Below the pieces are notes generated by a model. The model was given only the letters and a program-made list of their open reading frames with translations. It had not been told where the DNA came from and searched no databases. Source: Dethiobacter sp. (GTDB lineage: Bacteria; Bacillota; Dethiobacteria; Dethiobacterales; Dethiobacteraceae). Taken from it: a stretch of 32,190 bases of DNA. The stretch is taken from NCBI GenBank assembly GCA_018333455.1, contig JAGXTN010000077.1, forward strand, positions 1-32,190, in the 5' to 3' direction. This document shows, piece after piece, positions 6,905 through 15,230 of the stretch (the stretch's first letter is position 1; the number at the start of each line of letters is the position of its first letter). Position numbers and translations under genes: made by a program.

Positions 6905-7933
6905 ATGATTATTGTGATGCAGACCGGTGTGACGGCAGAACAGATTGAAGAGGTGACGGCAAGGCTGCAACAGAGGGGTTTGGGCGTTCATTTATCTGTG
7001 GGAGAATTTAAAACAATTATCGGCGCGATTGGTGATGAGAAGTTGGTGCGGGAGATGGGGCTGGAAGCCTTGCCGTTTGTGGAAAGGGTGCTGCCGATTA
7101 CACAGCCGTTTAAACTGGTGAGCAGGGAGTTTCAGCCGGAAAATTCGCTCTTTCAGGTCGGCGATTGTCTGATCGGTGGTGATGAGGTGGTGTTAATGGC
7201 AGGTCCTTGCGCGGTGGAGAGTGAGGAACAGCTTTTGGAGGCAGCCGAAGGCGTCAAGGCTGCCGGGGCGCAAATTTTACGAGGCGGCGCCTACAAACCG
7301 CGCTCCTCGCCTTACTCATTTCAAGGGCTGGAAGAAGCCGGCTTGCAGATATTAGCCCGTGTGCGGGAGAAAACAGGGATGCCGATAGTTACCGAAGTGA
7401 TGGACCAGCATACTGTGGAGATGGTGGCGGAATACGCAGATATTATCCAGGTAGGCACGCGTAATATGCAAAATTTTTACATGCTGCGGGAACTGGGCAA
7501 GCTAAACAAGCCGATTCTTTTGAAACGGGGTTTGTGCGCCACGATGGAAGAGTGGCTGATGGCGGCGGAATATATTGTTTCCGGGGGGAACCGTCAGGTG
7601 ATTTTATGCGAGCGGGGCATCCGCACTTTTGAGACTTACACGCGCAATACGCTGGATTTATGCGCTGTGCCGGTGATGAAAAGGTTGACACATTTGCCGG
7701 TGATTGTCGACCCCAGCCATGGGACCGGTAGTTGGCGCTGGGTGCCGGCGATGAGCAGGGCTTCGGTGGCTGCCGGAGCCGATGGAGTAATGATCGAGGT
7801 GCATCCGCAGCCGGAGCAGGCGCTCTGCGATGGGGCGCAGTCTCTGACGGTGGAAAAGTTTACCGCACTCGTCGGCGATTTGGATAGACTGGCTGTGGCT
7901 ATGGGGCGGCGGCTGAAAAAGCAGGTGTCTTAA
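6905..7933 (+). CDS. aroF: 3-Deoxy-7-phosphoheptulonate (DAHP) synthase, AroA-I-beta type
   Basis: It condenses phosphoenolpyruvate and erythrose-4-phosphate to DAHP, the first shikimate-pathway step. The 342-residue product has an N-terminal ferredoxin-like domain (about residues 1-70), as in Thermotoga-type enzymes where it mediates tyrosine/phenylalanine feedback. The barrel follows, with GPCAVES (100-106), [16 protein letters not shown] (126-141), KRG and DPSHGTG near the C-terminus. The start ATG follows GAGGAGGG by eight bases. tyrA overlaps its stop (TAATG). An upstream T-box may control it by read-through, but 580 bases of repeats intervene. The symbol follows common Bacillota usage. 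Confidence 0.94.
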   Translation: MIIVMQTGVTAEQIEEVTARLQQRGLGVHLSVGEFKTIIGAIGDEKLVREMGLEALPFVERVLPITQPFKLVSREFQPENSLFQVGDCLIGGDEVVLMAGPCAVESEEQLLEAAEGVKAAGAQILRGGAYKPRSSPYSFQGLEEAGLQILARVREKTGMPIVTEVMDQHTVEMVAEYADIIQVGTRNMQNFYMLRELGKLNKPILLKRGLCATMEEWLMAAEYIVSGGNRQVILCERGIRTFETYTRNTLDLCAVPVMKRLTHLPVIVDPSHGTGSWRWVPAMSRASVAAGADGVMIEVHPQPEQALCDGAQSLTVEKFTALVGDLDRLAVAMGRRLKKQVS

Positions 7934-8838
7934 TGGGAGCGCTCTTTCAGCGCGCAGCTCTGGTAGGTGTCGGCATGTTGGGGGGGTCGCTGGGGCGGGC
8001 CATGCTAAAAAGAGGCTTAGTCAACGAGGTGGTGGGCATTGACCACTGTCCCGGCGTGCTGGCTAAAGCGCTAACGCTTGGTGCCGTCAGCAGCACAACT
8101 GCCTCTTTGCCGGAAGGGGTGGGCGGAGCAGACTTGGTGATTCTGGCTGCTCCGGTTGTGGCTGTGCTGGAGCTGCTGCCAAAAATTGCGCCATATTTAG
8201 CGCCCGGCGCGCTCGTCAGCGATGTGTGCAGCACAAAAAGTGCCGTACTGAATCAGGCGAAGGCTTGCTTGCCTGCGAGCGTTACCTTTCTGGGCGGCCA
8301 TCCTATGGCCGGTTCGGAGAAAGACGGGGTGGAGGCGCTCGACTGGCAGCTCTTTGAAAATGCGGTTTATGTGCTGACCTATACGCTGCGCAATGCTGCC
8401 AGCCGGCAGTTTGTCCGTTTGGTAGAGCAACTGGGCGCTATACCGGTGGAAATGCGGGCGGAGCAACATGACCGGGTGGTGGCAAACATTTCTCATCTGC
8501 CCCATCTGGCTGCTTCCGTGCTGGCGGAAGTCGTTGCCGCCAATAGCCAAGACAGGGAAGAGATTTTAATGCTGGCTGCCGGCGGTTTTCGCGACACTAC
8601 CAGGGTGGCGCTGGGCAATCCGCAGCTCTGGCGGGATATCTGTTTAACTAATCAAAGCGAGCTTGTGATCCTGCTGGATGCCTATCTACGAGAACTTGGG
8701 GCGGTGCGTGATTTGGTGGCGACGGGAGATGAAAATGGTCTGCTCGCTCATTTTCAGCGGGCGCGGGATTTTCGTAGTCGGGTGCCGCTGCCAAATTGCA
8801 CAAGAAAGCGCGGCCAACTTGAATCGGAGGAGGGTTGA
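7933..8838 (+). CDS. tyrA: Prephenate dehydrogenase
   Basis: It oxidatively decarboxylates prephenate to 4-hydroxyphenylpyruvate, the precursor of tyrosine. The 301-residue product has a Rossmann motif GVGMLGGS (residues 12-19), GGHPMAGSE in the active-site region, and the helical dimerisation part containing ISHLPHLAA. It is shorter than Bacillus TyrA, and I see no C-terminal ACT domain, so feedback control by a fused domain is unlikely. Its ATG shares one base with the aroF stop. Its own stop precedes the aroA start by two bases, so the three genes appear translationally coupled. Confidence 0.93.
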   Translation: MGALFQRAALVGVGMLGGSLGRAMLKRGLVNEVVGIDHCPGVLAKALTLGAVSSTTASLPEGVGGADLVILAAPVVAVLELLPKIAPYLAPGALVSDVCSTKSAVLNQAKACLPASVTFLGGHPMAGSEKDGVEALDWQLFENAVYVLTYTLRNAASRQFVRLVEQLGAIPVEMRAEQHDRVVANISHLPHLAASVLAEVVAANSQDREEILMLAAGGFRDTTRVALGNPQLWRDICLTNQSELVILLDAYLRELGAVRDLVATGDENGLLAHFQRARDFRSRVPLPNCTRKRGQLESEEG

Positions 8839-8840
8839 GC

Positions 8841-10145
8841 ATGAAAGTGGTTATCGAGGGCAGTGGTCCGATACGCGGCGAGATAACGGTGCCGGGGGAT
8901 AAGTCCATTTCTCATCGGGCGCTGATTTTAGGCGCTCTGGCTGAGGGAGAAACAGTAATTTCAGGCTTTCTCGCCGGGGAGGATTGTTTATCTACAGCAG
9001 ATTGTCTGCGCAAACTGGGTGTAAGTATCGCTGTGCAGGCGTCGAACGTGCAGGTGGCAGGCGTGGGTCTTTATGGGTTGCGGGAGCCGGCTACCATTTT
9101 GGACTGCGGCAACTCCGGGACGACTGCCCGGCTGTTGCTGGGAATTTTGGCAGGTCAGCCTTTTTACTCGGTGCTGACAGGTGATGGCTCGCTGCGGCAG
9201 CGTCCGATGAGCAGGGTGGTAGAGCCGTTGCGTCGGATGGGTGCGGCAATCTGGGGGCGCAACCAAGGGAAATTGCTGCCGCTCTCAGTGCAGGGCGGAG
9301 TGATGCGTGCGCTGGAATATGTCTCACCCTTAGCCAGTGCCCAGGTAAAGTCAGCCGTTTTGCTGGCGGGGCTGTATGCCCAAGGTATTACGGCGGTGCG
9401 TGAGCCGGAGAAAAGCCGCGATCATTCGGAGAGGATGCTCGCCGCTTTCGGAGCAACAATAGAGGTGGAAGGGAATCTGGTGCGCCTGCAGGGGCAGCCC
9501 AAGCTGCAGGGTCAAGCCGTCCGGGTGCCCGGCGATATTTCTTCCGCCGCCTTTTTTTTAGTGGCAGCCAGTATTATCCCCGGTTCCGATTTGATTGTAC
9601 GCAATGTGGGCGTCAACCCGACCCGGACGGGAGTGCTTGATGTGTTGCGCGAAATGGGGGCAGCACTGGAACTGCTCAACGAGCGATTGGAAAGCGGTGA
9701 GCCGGTAGCAGATATCCGCGTTCAGTCGGCCGATTTGCGCGGGGTGGAGATTGGCGGTGAAATTATTCCGCGCTTGATTGACGAGCTGCCTATTTTGGCG
9801 GTGGCGGCTATGTTTGCCGCAGGCGAAACTTATGTGCGCGATGCGGCGGAGCTGCGAGTAAAGGAGACCGACCGGATCGCGGCGGTGGCTGAAGAATTCG
9901 GTAAGTTGGGGGCAGCAATTACGCCTTTGGCTGACGGTTTTGTGGTGAGCGGAGGGCGGCAGTTGTCTGCAGCCATAACAGATAGCCGCGGCGACCATCG
10001 TATTGCGATGGCGCTCTGTATCGCAGCCTTGGCGGGAAAAGTGCGGCTGACGATGGATTCTGCTGATTGCGTGGTGATTTCTTTCCCCGGTTTTTGGCAG
10101 GCGCTGCGTCAGGGACAGATAGAATGTCTGGATTTTTTGGAGTAG
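8841..10145 (+). CDS. aroA: 3-Phosphoshikimate 1-carboxyvinyltransferase (EPSP synthase)
   Basis: It transfers the enolpyruvyl group of PEP to shikimate-3-phosphate, the penultimate step to chorismate. The 434-residue product carries GDKSISHR (residues 19-26), GNSGTTAR (90-97), GDGSLRQRPM (114-123) and the LRVKETDRI segment. I chose the ATG at 8841 because GGAGGAGGG ends six bases before it; the in-frame TTG at 8835 lies directly against that site. It follows tyrA with two bases between and ends the operon at a strong terminator. aroC and aroB are ~13 kb further on. Confidence 0.96.
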   Translation: MKVVIEGSGPIRGEITVPGDKSISHRALILGALAEGETVISGFLAGEDCLSTADCLRKLGVSIAVQASNVQVAGVGLYGLREPATILDCGNSGTTARLLLGILAGQPFYSVLTGDGSLRQRPMSRVVEPLRRMGAAIWGRNQGKLLPLSVQGGVMRALEYVSPLASAQVKSAVLLAGLYAQGITAVREPEKSRDHSERMLAAFGATIEVEGNLVRLQGQPKLQGQAVRVPGDISSAAFFLVAASIIPGSDLIVRNVGVNPTRTGVLDVLREMGAALELLNERLESGEPVADIRVQSADLRGVEIGGEIIPRLIDELPILAVAAMFAAGETYVRDAAELRVKETDRIAAVAEEFGKLGAAITPLADGFVVSGGRQLSAAITDSRGDHRIAMALCIAALAGKVRLTMDSADCVVISFPGFWQALRQGQIECLDFLE

Positions 10146-10153
10146 AGAAAGCG

Positions 10154-10181
10154 GAGACAGGGCGACTGTCTCATTTTTTTT
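10154..10181 (+). terminator. Rho-independent terminator after aroA
   Basis: GAGACAG (10154-10160) and CTGTCTC (10166-10172) form a perfect seven-base stem with a five-base loop, followed by A and eight T residues. It begins eight bases after the aroA stop and closes the aroF-tyrA-aroA unit. Confidence 0.92.
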
Positions 10182-10228
10182 ATTCCCCTCGAAGAATGCG
10201 GCCACCCCGCTCTGAATTTCTTTAAGTA

Positions 10229-10266
10229 GCCCTCACCCTAGCCCTCTCCCGGGGGGAGAGGGGATT
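10229..10266 (+). repeat. Dispersed palindromic repeat, family A
   Basis: GCCCTCACCCTAGCCCTCTC is followed by CCGGGGGGAGAGGGGATT. The loop differs from the other copies (GGGG in place of GCAG). It lies between the aroA terminator and bshC. Confidence 0.8.
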
Positions 10267-10344
10267 AGCTGGAGGGGGAAGCGAAAAGGAAATATGGTGG
10301 TTTTGTGGAATAAGTTATAGAATCTTAGCAGATGGGAGAGCATT

Positions 10345-11964
10345 ATGTTTAGAACGTGCCTTTTGCCCGAGGAAAGTAAACCGGGCATCTATCAAGACTT
10401 TTTGCATAATTTGCCCCAGGCTACCCGTTTTTTAGGGCCGCATTATGGAGAGACTGGCGTTTTTGTTGCCAAGGCGGAGCAAGTTTGCGCCGGATTTCTA
10501 GGAGAGCGAGCGCAACTGGCAGAGATGCTGCTTGCTTATAATCGGAGGATGGGCTGCTCAGCCGCGGCTGAGGCTCAGATTGAGAAGCTGCGTGATAGTC
10601 AAGCGGTGGCTGTGCTCTGCGGACAGCAGGCAGGGCTGCTCTCTGGGCCTCTGTATACAATTTATAAGGCGCTTTGCGCGGTGAAGTTGGCGGCAAAGCT
10701 GGAGGTGGAACTGAACCGTCCCGTGGTGCCGGTATTTTGGATTGCGTCGGAAGATCACGATTTTTCCGAGGCTAATCATTGTTATGTGCAGGATAGGGAG
10801 GGTAAGCCAAGGCGTATTCAGTTAGGATTAGCCCATAGCGGAGAGCCCGTCGGGCAACTGCCCTTGACTGAAGAGGCAGGCCGGGAAGTGCTGGCCACAT
10901 TGGCGGCGGTCATGCCTGACTCGGAGTTTGGCGCGGAAATTTTTGGCTGGTTGGAGGAGGCGCGCAGTTTGGCGGCGACGCCGGTAGACTGGTTTGCCCG
11001 AATTATGGCTAAACTTTTTGCAGGGCAAGGGCTGGTATTATTCGAACCGCTTTTAGCCGAAGCGCGGACGCTGGCCTCCGCAGTGTTTTGCCAGGCGATT
11101 CAGCAAAGGGAGGCGGCAGAGTCTGCCTTATTTTTGCGGGAGGAGGAGCTGCGGGCGGAGGGCTATGCGCTGCAGGTGGAGCGCGAAGCGGGCGCCACGC
11201 TGCTGATGCGGCTTGGCAAGAAGCGGACTGCCTTATACTGGCGCGACGGTCATTTTGTCACAAGGGACGGTTTGTTTCGCCGGAGCGAAGCAGAACTGCT
11301 GGAGCAGGCTGTTGCGTTGCCGGAGTCGTTAAGTGCCAACGTTTTATTGCGTCCGCTGGTGCAGGATAGCATTTTTCCTACGCTTGTCTATATCCCGGGC
11401 CCGGGGGAGATTGCTTATTTTGCTCAAGTGACGGCGCTCTATCCTGTTTTTGGCGTCGAGCAGCCGCTGCTTTGGCCGCGGCCGGGAGTGACGCTGGTCG
11501 AACGGCGCCTTGCTCAGTATCTGGAGAAATACCAGGTGGCGGAAGTGGAGCTTTTGCATCGTCTGGACGAAGCGCTGGCACGGGAGATGAAGAAGAAAAG
11601 CGAGCTGGATATCGATAGTATCTTTGCTCATTTGCGCGGTCACTTGGCACTGGAGTATGAGCATCTGAAGCGCGATTTGGCAAAATTAAATCCCCAACTG
11701 GGCGCTTTGGCAGATAAGAATTTGGCGCACGTCTACAATCAAGTGAGCTACTTGGAAGCTAAAGCGCGAGAAGAAGACGAAAAAAAGAGTGCAGTGATGG
11801 TTCGTCGTTTTCTTGCTTTGGAGCAGACGCTTAAACCAAACGGTAAACTTCAGGAAAGGGTCTTTTGTCTATTGCCTTTTCTTTTAAAATACGGCCCGAT
11901 TTTTTGGGAGCAGTTGGCGTCCGAATTTCCTCATCAACCGGGACACCATTTGCTTTATCTTTAG
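10345..11964 (+). CDS. bshC: Bacillithiol biosynthesis protein BshC (putative cysteine-adding enzyme)
   Basis: BshC is assigned to the last step of bacillithiol synthesis, adding cysteine to glucosaminyl-malate. The 539-residue product matches the usual family length. It has the N-terminal nucleotide-binding-like core with VLCGQQAGLLSGPLYTIYK (about residues 90-108), FWIASEDHDFSEANH (about 131-145), YIPGPGEIAYFAQ, and a coiled-coil-rich C-terminal part (about 390-500). The ATG follows GGGAGAG by four bases. It leads a bshC-bshB-bshA cluster, with 47 bases to bshB. I saw no clear promoter in the 160 bases upstream. Confidence 0.93.
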   Translation: MFRTCLLPEESKPGIYQDFLHNLPQATRFLGPHYGETGVFVAKAEQVCAGFLGERAQLAEMLLAYNRRMGCSAAAEAQIEKLRDSQAVAVLCGQQAGLLSGPLYTIYKALCAVKLAAKLEVELNRPVVPVFWIASEDHDFSEANHCYVQDREGKPRRIQLGLAHSGEPVGQLPLTEEAGREVLATLAAVMPDSEFGAEIFGWLEEARSLAATPVDWFARIMAKLFAGQGLVLFEPLLAEARTLASAVFCQAIQQREAAESALFLREEELRAEGYALQVEREAGATLLMRLGKKRTALYWRDGHFVTRDGLFRRSEAELLEQAVALPESLSANVLLRPLVQDSIFPTLVYIPGPGEIAYFAQVTALYPVFGVEQPLLWPRPGVTLVERRLAQYLEKYQVAEVELLHRLDEALAREMKKKSELDIDSIFAHLRGHLALEYEHLKRDLAKLNPQLGALADKNLAHVYNQVSYLEAKAREEDEKKSAVMVRRFLALEQTLKPNGKLQERVFCLLPFLLKYGPIFWEQLASEFPHQPGHHLLYL

Positions 11965-12011
11965 GACTGCCTAACTAGCGGCAATTCTTTTTGAAAGGAA
12001 GTGGCGAGCTG

Positions 12012-12764
12012 ATGAAACTGGATATTTTGGCGTTTGGCGCACATCCCGATGATGTGGAGATTGGTTTTGGCGGCACATTGATTAAACATGCGGCCAAAGG
12101 GTATATGTGCGGAATTGTCGATTTGACTGCCGGCGAGATGGGCAGTAACGGTACGCCTGAGATTCGCAGGCAGGAGGCGCTGCAGGCGGCGGAGATTATG
12201 GGGATGCAGGTGCGGGACTGTCTTGGTTTGCCTGATGCACGGCTTGAGGTAAATGAAGAGAGTAAGCTGGCGGTGATTGAAATAATTCGCAAGTACCGTC
12301 CTCACGTGGTGGTTGGCCCCTATCATGCAGACAGGCATCCGGATCATTTGCGGGCGAGTCAGCTGGTGCGGGAAGCGGCTCATCTGTCCGGGTTGCGGAA
12401 ATATCCGGCGGAGGGTGAGGCATACCGGCCGGCGGTAGTGGCCCAATATTTTCTGGCTGTGCATGGTGAGCCTTCCTCGATTGTGGATATCAGTGAACAT
12501 TATGAAAAGAAGATAGCTGCGCTTTGCGCCCATGAAAGCCAGTTTGGTTTGCGCAAGGGAGCGGACTGGCAGACGCTGGTCAATGACCCGGCGTTTATCA
12601 GAATGATTATCAGCCGCGATCAGTTTGTTGGCTCGCTGATTCAAGTGTTGTACGGGGAAGGGATTTACTTTGAGGAAAAAATGATCCTGGATGACTTAAT
12701 GTCACTGCGGGGGCGGATGCCCAAGTTAGCCATGGAGAGGATTAAGGGGGTGGTGCAGCAATGA
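12012..12764 (+). CDS. bshB1: N-acetyl-glucosaminyl-malate deacetylase (LmbE/PIG-L family)
   Basis: This zinc-dependent deacetylase removes acetate from GlcNAc-malate, the second bacillithiol step. The 250-residue product has the zinc-binding AHPDD (residues 10-14), the EMGSNGTPEIR segment, and HADRHPDH further on. I chose the ATG at 12012 because the product then begins MKLDILAFGAHPDD as in the family. The in-frame TTG at 11991 lies upstream of the AGGAAG site and is unlikely. Its stop overlaps the bshA start (ATGA). Family members also deacetylate other GlcNAc conjugates, but both neighbours fix the role here. Confidence 0.93.
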   Translation: MKLDILAFGAHPDDVEIGFGGTLIKHAAKGYMCGIVDLTAGEMGSNGTPEIRRQEALQAAEIMGMQVRDCLGLPDARLEVNEESKLAVIEIIRKYRPHVVVGPYHADRHPDHLRASQLVREAAHLSGLRKYPAEGEAYRPAVVAQYFLAVHGEPSSIVDISEHYEKKIAALCAHESQFGLRKGADWQTLVNDPAFIRMIISRDQFVGSLIQVLYGEGIYFEEKMILDDLMSLRGRMPKLAMERIKGVVQQ

Positions 12765-13891
12765 ACATTGGCATAGTCTGTTATCCAACCCATGGCGGCA
12801 GCGGCGTGGTTGCTACGGAACTGGGGAAAGAGCTGGCGCTGCTTGGGCATACAGTCCATTTTATTTCGTATCAGCCCCCGTTTCGTTTGGAGCGTTTTCA
12901 GCCAAATGTCTATTACCATGAGGTGGAGATGCTCGGTTATCCGCTTTTTAAATACCCGCCGTATACGCTGGCGCTGATTAATAAAATCGCGGAGCTGGCA
13001 GAGCGTGAAAAGCTGGATATTATCCACGCCCATTATGCTATTCCCCATTCCTTTTGTGCCCATCTGGCCAGAGAAGTGCTGGGAGAGAGCAGCCGGGTAA
13101 AGGTAGTGACAACGTTGCATGGCACAGATATTACCTTAGTGGGGAACGACCCGTCGTTTAAGCGGATTACCCGCTTCAGTATCGAGAAAAGCGACGGAAT
13201 TACGGCGGTATCGCATAGTTTGCAGGAGGAGACGCACCGGACTTTCGATGTCACAAAACCGGTGGAGGTAATCTACAATTTTATCAATACTAAGCGAGTT
13301 TTCCGGCTGCCGGGCGCCAGGCAGCTGATCGGCTGCGTACCGGCAACAGGAAGGGTGCTGGTGCATGTTTCTAATTTTCGGCCGGTTAAGCGAGTGCCTG
13401 ATGTGGTGGCTATCTTTGCTAAGGTGCGCCGCGAGCTGGATGCCAAGTTGCTGCTGGTGGGAGACGGGGTGCAGCGGCAGGCGGCGCAGGCTGCTGTGGA
13501 GCAGTTTGGTTTACAGCAAGATGTGCTGTTTTTCGGTGTGCAGGATAACGTGATCCCGCTGTTGTCTGCGGCGGATCTCTTTCTGCTGCCTTCGGAAAAA
13601 GAAAGCTTCGGCTTGGGCGCCCTGGAGGCGATGGCTTGCTGCGTGCCGGTGATTGCCACACAGACCGGCGGATTGCCGGAGCTGGTGGTGCATGGGGAAA
13701 CGGGTTATCTGGCGCCGGTAGGCGATGTGGATGTATTGGCTGATTATGCGCTGCGGCTGCTCTCTGATGAGAGCTTGCTGCGGCAGACGGGGGAGGCGGC
13801 TCGGCGGCGCGCTGAGGAGCAGTTTGAAAGTGAGCTGATGATCCCGCAGTATGAGGCTTTTTACCGGCGCGTCATGGCAGGCGGCAGCTAG
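12761..13891 (+). CDS. bshA: N-acetyl-alpha-D-glucosaminyl L-malate synthase (GT4 glycosyltransferase)
   Basis: It transfers GlcNAc from UDP-GlcNAc to L-malate, the first committed step of bacillithiol synthesis. The 376-residue product is a GT-B fold GT4 enzyme. The N-terminus has CYPTHGGSGVVATELG, then HAHYAIPHS. The C-terminal half has SNFRPVKR and the donor-binding E-x7-E segment SEKESFGLGALEAMACCVPV. The ATG overlaps the bshB stop by four bases, with AAGGGGGTGG eight bases upstream. Gene order here (C, B, A) is the reverse of pathway order. Confidence 0.94.
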   Translation: MNIGIVCYPTHGGSGVVATELGKELALLGHTVHFISYQPPFRLERFQPNVYYHEVEMLGYPLFKYPPYTLALINKIAELAEREKLDIIHAHYAIPHSFCAHLAREVLGESSRVKVVTTLHGTDITLVGNDPSFKRITRFSIEKSDGITAVSHSLQEETHRTFDVTKPVEVIYNFINTKRVFRLPGARQLIGCVPATGRVLVHVSNFRPVKRVPDVVAIFAKVRRELDAKLLLVGDGVQRQAAQAAVEQFGLQQDVLFFGVQDNVIPLLSAADLFLLPSEKESFGLGALEAMACCVPVIATQTGGLPELVVHGETGYLAPVGDVDVLADYALRLLSDESLLRQTGEAARRRAEEQFESELMIPQYEAFYRRVMAGGS

Positions 13892-13955
13892 TAATTTTGA
13901 CGAAGGCCTGCGCGGCAGGCTGCCGCAAAATACTTGCGAGAGTTACATAAAATGC

Positions 13956-13984
13956 TTGACAGGCAAAATAGCCCATGCTAAAAT
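13956..13984 (+). promoter_or_regulatory. Promoter of the his operon
   Basis: A perfect -35 TTGACA (13956-13961) and -10 TAAAAT (13979-13984) are separated by 17 bases. Transcription should start near 13991, leaving a leader of only about 40 bases before hisZ. There is therefore no room for a T-box or attenuator, unlike many his operons. Confidence 0.85.
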
Positions 13985-14013
13985 TTAATACGTTAACACT
14001 TTAACGTATTAAA
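13984..14013 (+). promoter_or_regulatory. Operator-like perfect inverted repeat over the his transcription start
   Basis: TTTAATACGTTAA and TTAACGTATTAAA are perfect 13-base inverted copies separated by CACT. The left arm shares the last base of the -10 box, and the predicted start point lies inside the palindrome. A bound dimeric repressor would block initiation. As RNA it would be AT-rich with no following T-run, so it is not a terminator. A TrpR-like protein (YerC/HisR) has been proposed as a his regulator in Bacillota; whether this is its site is inference. Confidence 0.75.
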
Positions 14014-14030
14014 GGAAAGGTTGTGCGGCG

Positions 14031-15230
14031 GTGAATGAGAAGTTAAGAAGATTGCTGACGCCTGAAGGCGTACGGGATCTTTTGCCCGAGCTGGCTGGGC
14101 AGAAGCGGGAGCTGGAAAAGAGGATTCAGGCAAGTTTTAGCCGATGGGGATATGGAGAAGTGTCCACACCGGCTTTTGAGTATAGTGCCAATTTTGTGGA
14201 TGAGATGAAGGCGGAGCTGACAGATAAGCTCTACCGTTTTTTAGATGAACGTGGGAGGACACTGGTGCTGCGTCCGGACTTTACTTTGCCGCTTGCACGG
14301 GTGGTTGCCACGCATTTAGCCGCAAGTCCCTTGCCGCTGCGTTTGTGTTATGGCGGCGATATTTATCGCTATGCCCATGGCCAGCAGGGGAAGCAGCGGG
14401 TAGTGACGCAGGCGGGGGTGGAGTTAATCGGTTCGGGCTGCGCCGGAGCCGACGCAGAAGTGATTGCGCTGGCAGTCGATGTTTTGCTAGAGTTAGGCCT
14501 TGCCGAATTTACTTTTTGCCTGGGTCATGCTGGTTTTCTGGAAAGGATGCTTACCGCTTATGGAGTGGCGGCAGCGGAGCGGGAAACTATTAAGTTCTAC
14601 TTTAATAATAAGGATTTTGTTGCGCTGAAAATGTTGGTGCAGAGCCTTGCCCTCAGCGAGAAAGCTAAGGAGGCTATTTTGCGCGTCCCCGGGCTGCGGG
14701 GCGGCAAAGAGATTTTAGCGGAGGCGGCTGGGCTTGTGCCGGGCGGTGCGGCTGACGAACCGCTGCGTTTGCTGGCAGAAGTATGGGAGGTATTGGCAGA
14801 TTACGGCGCGACCAAGTTTATTACTCTGGATTTGGGTTTGGTGCGGATGCTGGATTATTACACCGGCATGGTTTTTGAAGGGTATACCGGCGGTTTGGGT
14901 TATGCTCTTTGCGGCGGCGGCCGCTATGACCAGCTGCTGGGGCATTTTGGCCCACAAAGGCCGGCGGTGGGGTTTGCCATCAATGTTGACCACGTTTTAA
15001 AAGTATTACAGCGGGGGAGAGAACTGCCTGCCGGCTCGGCGCTTGCTTTTGTGGGTTACGGCAAGGCACAGCGTGCGGCAGCCTTTGCTAAAGCAGCCCT
15101 ATTGCGGCAAGCAGGCGAAAGGGTGCTGGTGGACGTGGAAGAACGCCCGCAGGAGGCGGCTTTGGCCGAAGGAGAAAGGCTAGGCGCGGCTAAAGTGGTT
15201 TATCTAGACGGGAGGGCTGGTAATGGTTAA
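14031..15230 (+). CDS. hisZ: ATP phosphoribosyltransferase regulatory subunit
   Basis: HisZ is a histidyl-tRNA synthetase-like protein without aminoacylation activity. It assembles with short-form HisG and confers activity and histidine feedback. The 399-residue product has class II aaRS-like segments: TPAFEY, RPDFTLPLAR (motif 2 region), LDLGLVRMLDYYTGMVFEGY, and CGGGRYDQLLGHFG. It lacks a full anticodon-binding domain ending, as usual for HisZ. The start is GTG, with AAAGGAAAGG ten bases upstream. It leads the his operon and overlaps hisG by eight bases. A true HisRS is less likely given the short hisG next door. Confidence 0.93.
   Translation: MNEKLRRLLTPEGVRDLLPELAGQKRELEKRIQASFSRWGYGEVSTPAFEYSANFVDEMKAELTDKLYRFLDERGRTLVLRPDFTLPLARVVATHLAASPLPLRLCYGGDIYRYAHGQQGKQRVVTQAGVELIGSGCAGADAEVIALAVDVLLELGLAEFTFCLGHAGFLERMLTAYGVAAAERETIKFYFNNKDFVALKMLVQSLALSEKAKEAILRVPGLRGGKEILAEAAGLVPGGAADEPLRLLAEVWEVLADYGATKFITLDLGLVRMLDYYTGMVFEGYTGGLGYALCGGGRYDQLLGHFGPQRPAVGFAINVDHVLKVLQRGRELPAGSALAFVGYGKAQRAAAFAKAALLRQAGERVLVDVEERPQEAALAEGERLGAAKVVYLDGRAGNG

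Noticed and set aside
9558-10205. 215-residue minus-strand ORF
   Set aside because: Lies opposite aroA, which has all EPSP synthase motifs; it is a GC-rich shadow frame.
10267-10344. MraZ-box-like GTGG repeats upstream of bshC
   Set aside because: GGTGG and TTGTGG occur, but not with the regular spacing of repeated boxes, and no mraZ or division gene is present.
11961-12644. 227-residue minus-strand ORF
   Set aside because: Opposite bshB1; no ribosome site and no recognisable motif.
14031-15230. Histidyl-tRNA synthetase instead of HisZ
   Set aside because: Adjacent short-form HisG, the lead position in the his operon and the shortened C-terminal part favour HisZ.
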